From NCBI GenBank assembly GCA_902803585.1, contig CADCQO010000090.1, positions 1 through 6,702 of the forward strand: a stretch of 6,702 nucleotides of DNA, written 5' to 3'. This document shows positions 6,040 to 6,702 of the stretch, one piece after another (position 1 is the first letter of the stretch; every line of letters starts with the position of its first letter). The position numbers and the translations under genes are program-made. This stretch comes from an uncultured Ruminococcus sp. Its GTDB lineage: Bacteria > Bacillota > Clostridia > Oscillospirales > Acutalibacteraceae. A model generated the notes under the pieces. It saw nothing but the letters and a program-made list of their open reading frames with translations. It searched no databases and had not been told where the DNA came from.

Positions 6040-6177
6040 ATGAAAACGCTGAAAGTATTGAAAGCGATACTGAGCCTGACGGTACTTGTTCTGGATATTG
6101 TGATTGCGGTAATGGTGATGAAAAAGCTGAAAGAGGACAAGGAAATGGTGGAATGGGAGATGGAGGAAGATGAATGA
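6040..6177 (+). CDS. Small single-pass membrane protein, 45 residues
   Basis: The ATG at 6040 opens a 45-residue frame (MKTLKVLKAILSLTV...). A basic N terminus with three lysines is followed by a hydrophobic helix at about residues 9-27 and a highly charged tail ending EWEMEEDE. AAAGGAG (6024-6030) lies nine bases upstream; the in-frame ATG at 6031 abuts that site and is unlikely to be used. The stop overlaps the start of the ArsR-type gene by eight bases (6170-6177), so the two are translated from one mRNA and probably coupled. I recognise no family. The composition suggests an inner-membrane peptide with its acidic tail in the cytoplasm, or a regulatory or transport accessory peptide. The good ribosome binding site and the overlap are the main evidence that it is real. 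Confidence 0.7.
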   Translation: MKTLKVLKAILSLTVLVLDIVIAVMVMKKLKEDKEMVEWEMEEDE

Positions 6178-6529
6178 ACCGTCTTTACCGCACCACCACT
6201 GCGACAAGGAGCGGTCTTTGGCGGAGTGTATGCCGGATATTGAAACAGTCCGGACAGTTGCGGAAGCGATGAAGCAGTTAGGCGATCCGAGCCGGTTAAG
6301 AATTTTCTGGCTGCTGTGTCACTGTGAGGAATGCGTGGTGAATATTGCCGCCTTCACAGGAATGTCGAGTCCGGCGGTGTCGCATCATCTGCGTCTGCTG
6401 AAACAGGCGGGGCTTGTGACCTCGCAGAGGAGGGGCAAAGAGATGTACTATCGTTCCGCTGATACCCCGATGGCAGACAAACTGCACCATACCATTGAAG
6501 AGATCGCCCTGATACCCTGCATCAGATAA
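6170..6529 (+). CDS. ArsR/SmtB-family metal-sensing-type transcriptional repressor
   Basis: The 119-residue protein has the ArsR winged-helix core: KQLGDPSRLRIFWLL at about 36-49, the recognition helix in SSPAVSHHLRLLKQAGLV at 66-83, and the wing with RRGKEMYYR at 88-95. Proteins of this family repress their operon and release DNA on binding a metal ion. The N terminus carries HHHC (8-11) like CadC-type sensors. Before the recognition helix, CHCEECVVNIA (50-60) replaces the usual ELCVCDL: Cys55 aligns with the first cysteine, valine replaces the second, and Cys50 and Cys52 are extra. The C-terminal helix has Asp103, His106, His107 and Cys117 as possible ligands. GGAGG (6162-6166) lies close to the ATG. 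It overlaps the small membrane protein gene and is followed by a strong terminator, so no efflux pump is co-transcribed downstream. Family is firm; the metal is not known. Confidence 0.92.
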   Translation: MNEPSLPHHHCDKERSLAECMPDIETVRTVAEAMKQLGDPSRLRIFWLLCHCEECVVNIAAFTGMSSPAVSHHLRLLKQAGLVTSQRRGKEMYYRSADTPMADKLHHTIEEIALIPCIR

Positions 6530-6544
6530 GCCGTTGATACCGTC

Positions 6545-6579
6545 ACTGCTGGTTTTCTGCGAACCGGCAGTTTTTTTTT
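6545..6579 (+). terminator. Rho-independent terminator after the ArsR-type gene
   Basis: ACTGCTGGTT (6545-6554) pairs with AACCGGCAGT (6562-6571) over ten pairs with one T·G, around a 7-base loop. The hairpin is followed directly by a run of nine Ts (6571-6579, the first one shared with the stem). It starts 16 bases after the stop and ends the small-protein/ArsR operon. Confidence 0.95.
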
Positions 6580-6582
6580 GTA

Positions 6583-6632
6583 ACATAGAATCCCTCCGGC
6601 ACTCCCTGACGACATAAAACCCCTCCGGCACT
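6583..6632. repeat. Two 21-bp direct repeats with a 29-bp period
   Basis: Segments 6583-6603 and 6612-6632 match at 19 of 21 positions (ACATAGAATCCCTCCGGCACT-like); the differences are at the sixth and ninth bases. They share the CCCTCCGGCACT core. The second copy runs on into the GGCAC-TTC-GTGCC hairpin, while the first breaks off. This looks like a duplicated left end of the repeat element that follows. Confidence 0.85.
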
Positions 6633-6639
6633 TCGTGCC
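6627..6639. repeat. Short perfect hairpin inside the repeat element
   Basis: GGCAC (6627-6631) and GTGCC (6635-6639) form a perfect stem with a TTC loop, immediately before the CCTCCCC palindrome. This hairpin-plus-palindrome combination is typical of interspersed palindromic repeats seen in gut Clostridia. Confidence 0.75.
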
Positions 6640-6697
6640 ACCTCCCCTAAAGGGGAGGCTTTTGGAGCCGGACTGTGCCTCCCCTTTAGGGGAGGTG
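6639..6697. repeat. Inverted pair of CCTCCCC..GGGGAGG palindromes, REP/MITE-like
   Basis: Segment 6639-6659 is the exact reverse complement of 6677-6697 (21 bp), with a 17-base spacer. Each arm is itself nearly palindromic: CCTCCCCT-AA-AGGGGAGG at 6641-6658 and CCTCCCCT-TT-AGGGGAGG at 6678-6695. I recognise the sequence type as a dispersed non-coding repeat frequent in intergenic regions of Ruminococcus-like genomes; the copy number here cannot be seen. The array reaches or passes the right edge, and no transposase is visible. Confidence 0.85.
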
Positions 6698-6702
6698 CTG
6701 AG

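Noticed and set aside
6583..6702. CRISPR array at the right edge
   Set aside because: The repeats are two imperfect copies with an 8-base gap plus inverted palindromes; there are no regular unique spacers and no cas gene.

Overview
The window looks like chromosomal DNA from an anaerobic, fermentative Firmicute of the gut Clostridia type, most likely near Ruminococcus / Oscillospirales. The evidence is the [FeFe]-hydrogenase maturation genes, good SigA-type promoters with strong AGGAGG-like ribosome binding sites, moderate GC, and a CCTCCCC..GGGGAGG palindromic repeat of a kind I remember from gut clostridial genomes. The taxonomic placement is inference.

Layout: everything left of about 5.8 kb is on the minus strand. 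From right to left it holds (a) a 323-residue unrecognised membrane protein with a RanBP2-type zinc finger (4839-5810) and a near-consensus promoter (5861-5889); (b) glgA, glycogen synthase (3173-4627), with its own promoter (4691-4719); (c) a 186-nt gap with several RNA hairpins, including a perfect terminator-like hairpin just before the next ribosome binding site; (d) a tight cluster of a TM1266-type small hydrogenase-associated regulator (2741-2986), hydE (1695-2735) and hydG (219-1673); (e) a strong hairpin (167-197); and (f) a possible gene start running off the left edge. Right of 5.8 kb, on the plus strand, a 45-residue single-pass membrane protein (6040-6177) overlaps an ArsR/SmtB-family metal-sensor-like repressor (6170-6529). 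A strong terminator (6545-6579) and a cluster of short repeats reaching the right edge follow.

How the genes work together: HydE and HydG are two of the three radical-SAM/GTPase maturases that build the 2Fe subcluster of the H-cluster. The third maturase (HydF) and the hydrogenase itself are not in this window. The TM1266-like protein is a small putative regulator that usually travels with these genes. GlgA builds the alpha-1,4-glucan of glycogen from ADP-glucose; its adjacency to the hydrogenase maturation genes may be simple neighbourhood or may reflect read-through. The ArsR-type gene and its small membrane partner form a separate two-gene unit, divergent from the zinc-finger gene.

Most of the window is conventional. 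The parts worth a second look are the hairpin-rich leader of the hydrogenase maturation cluster (possible attenuation), the unknown zinc-finger membrane protein, the small-protein/ArsR pair with an altered cysteine motif, and the repeat cluster at the right edge. I do not see a clear new defence, mobile or biosynthetic system. No gene-free stretch exceeds 300 bases.
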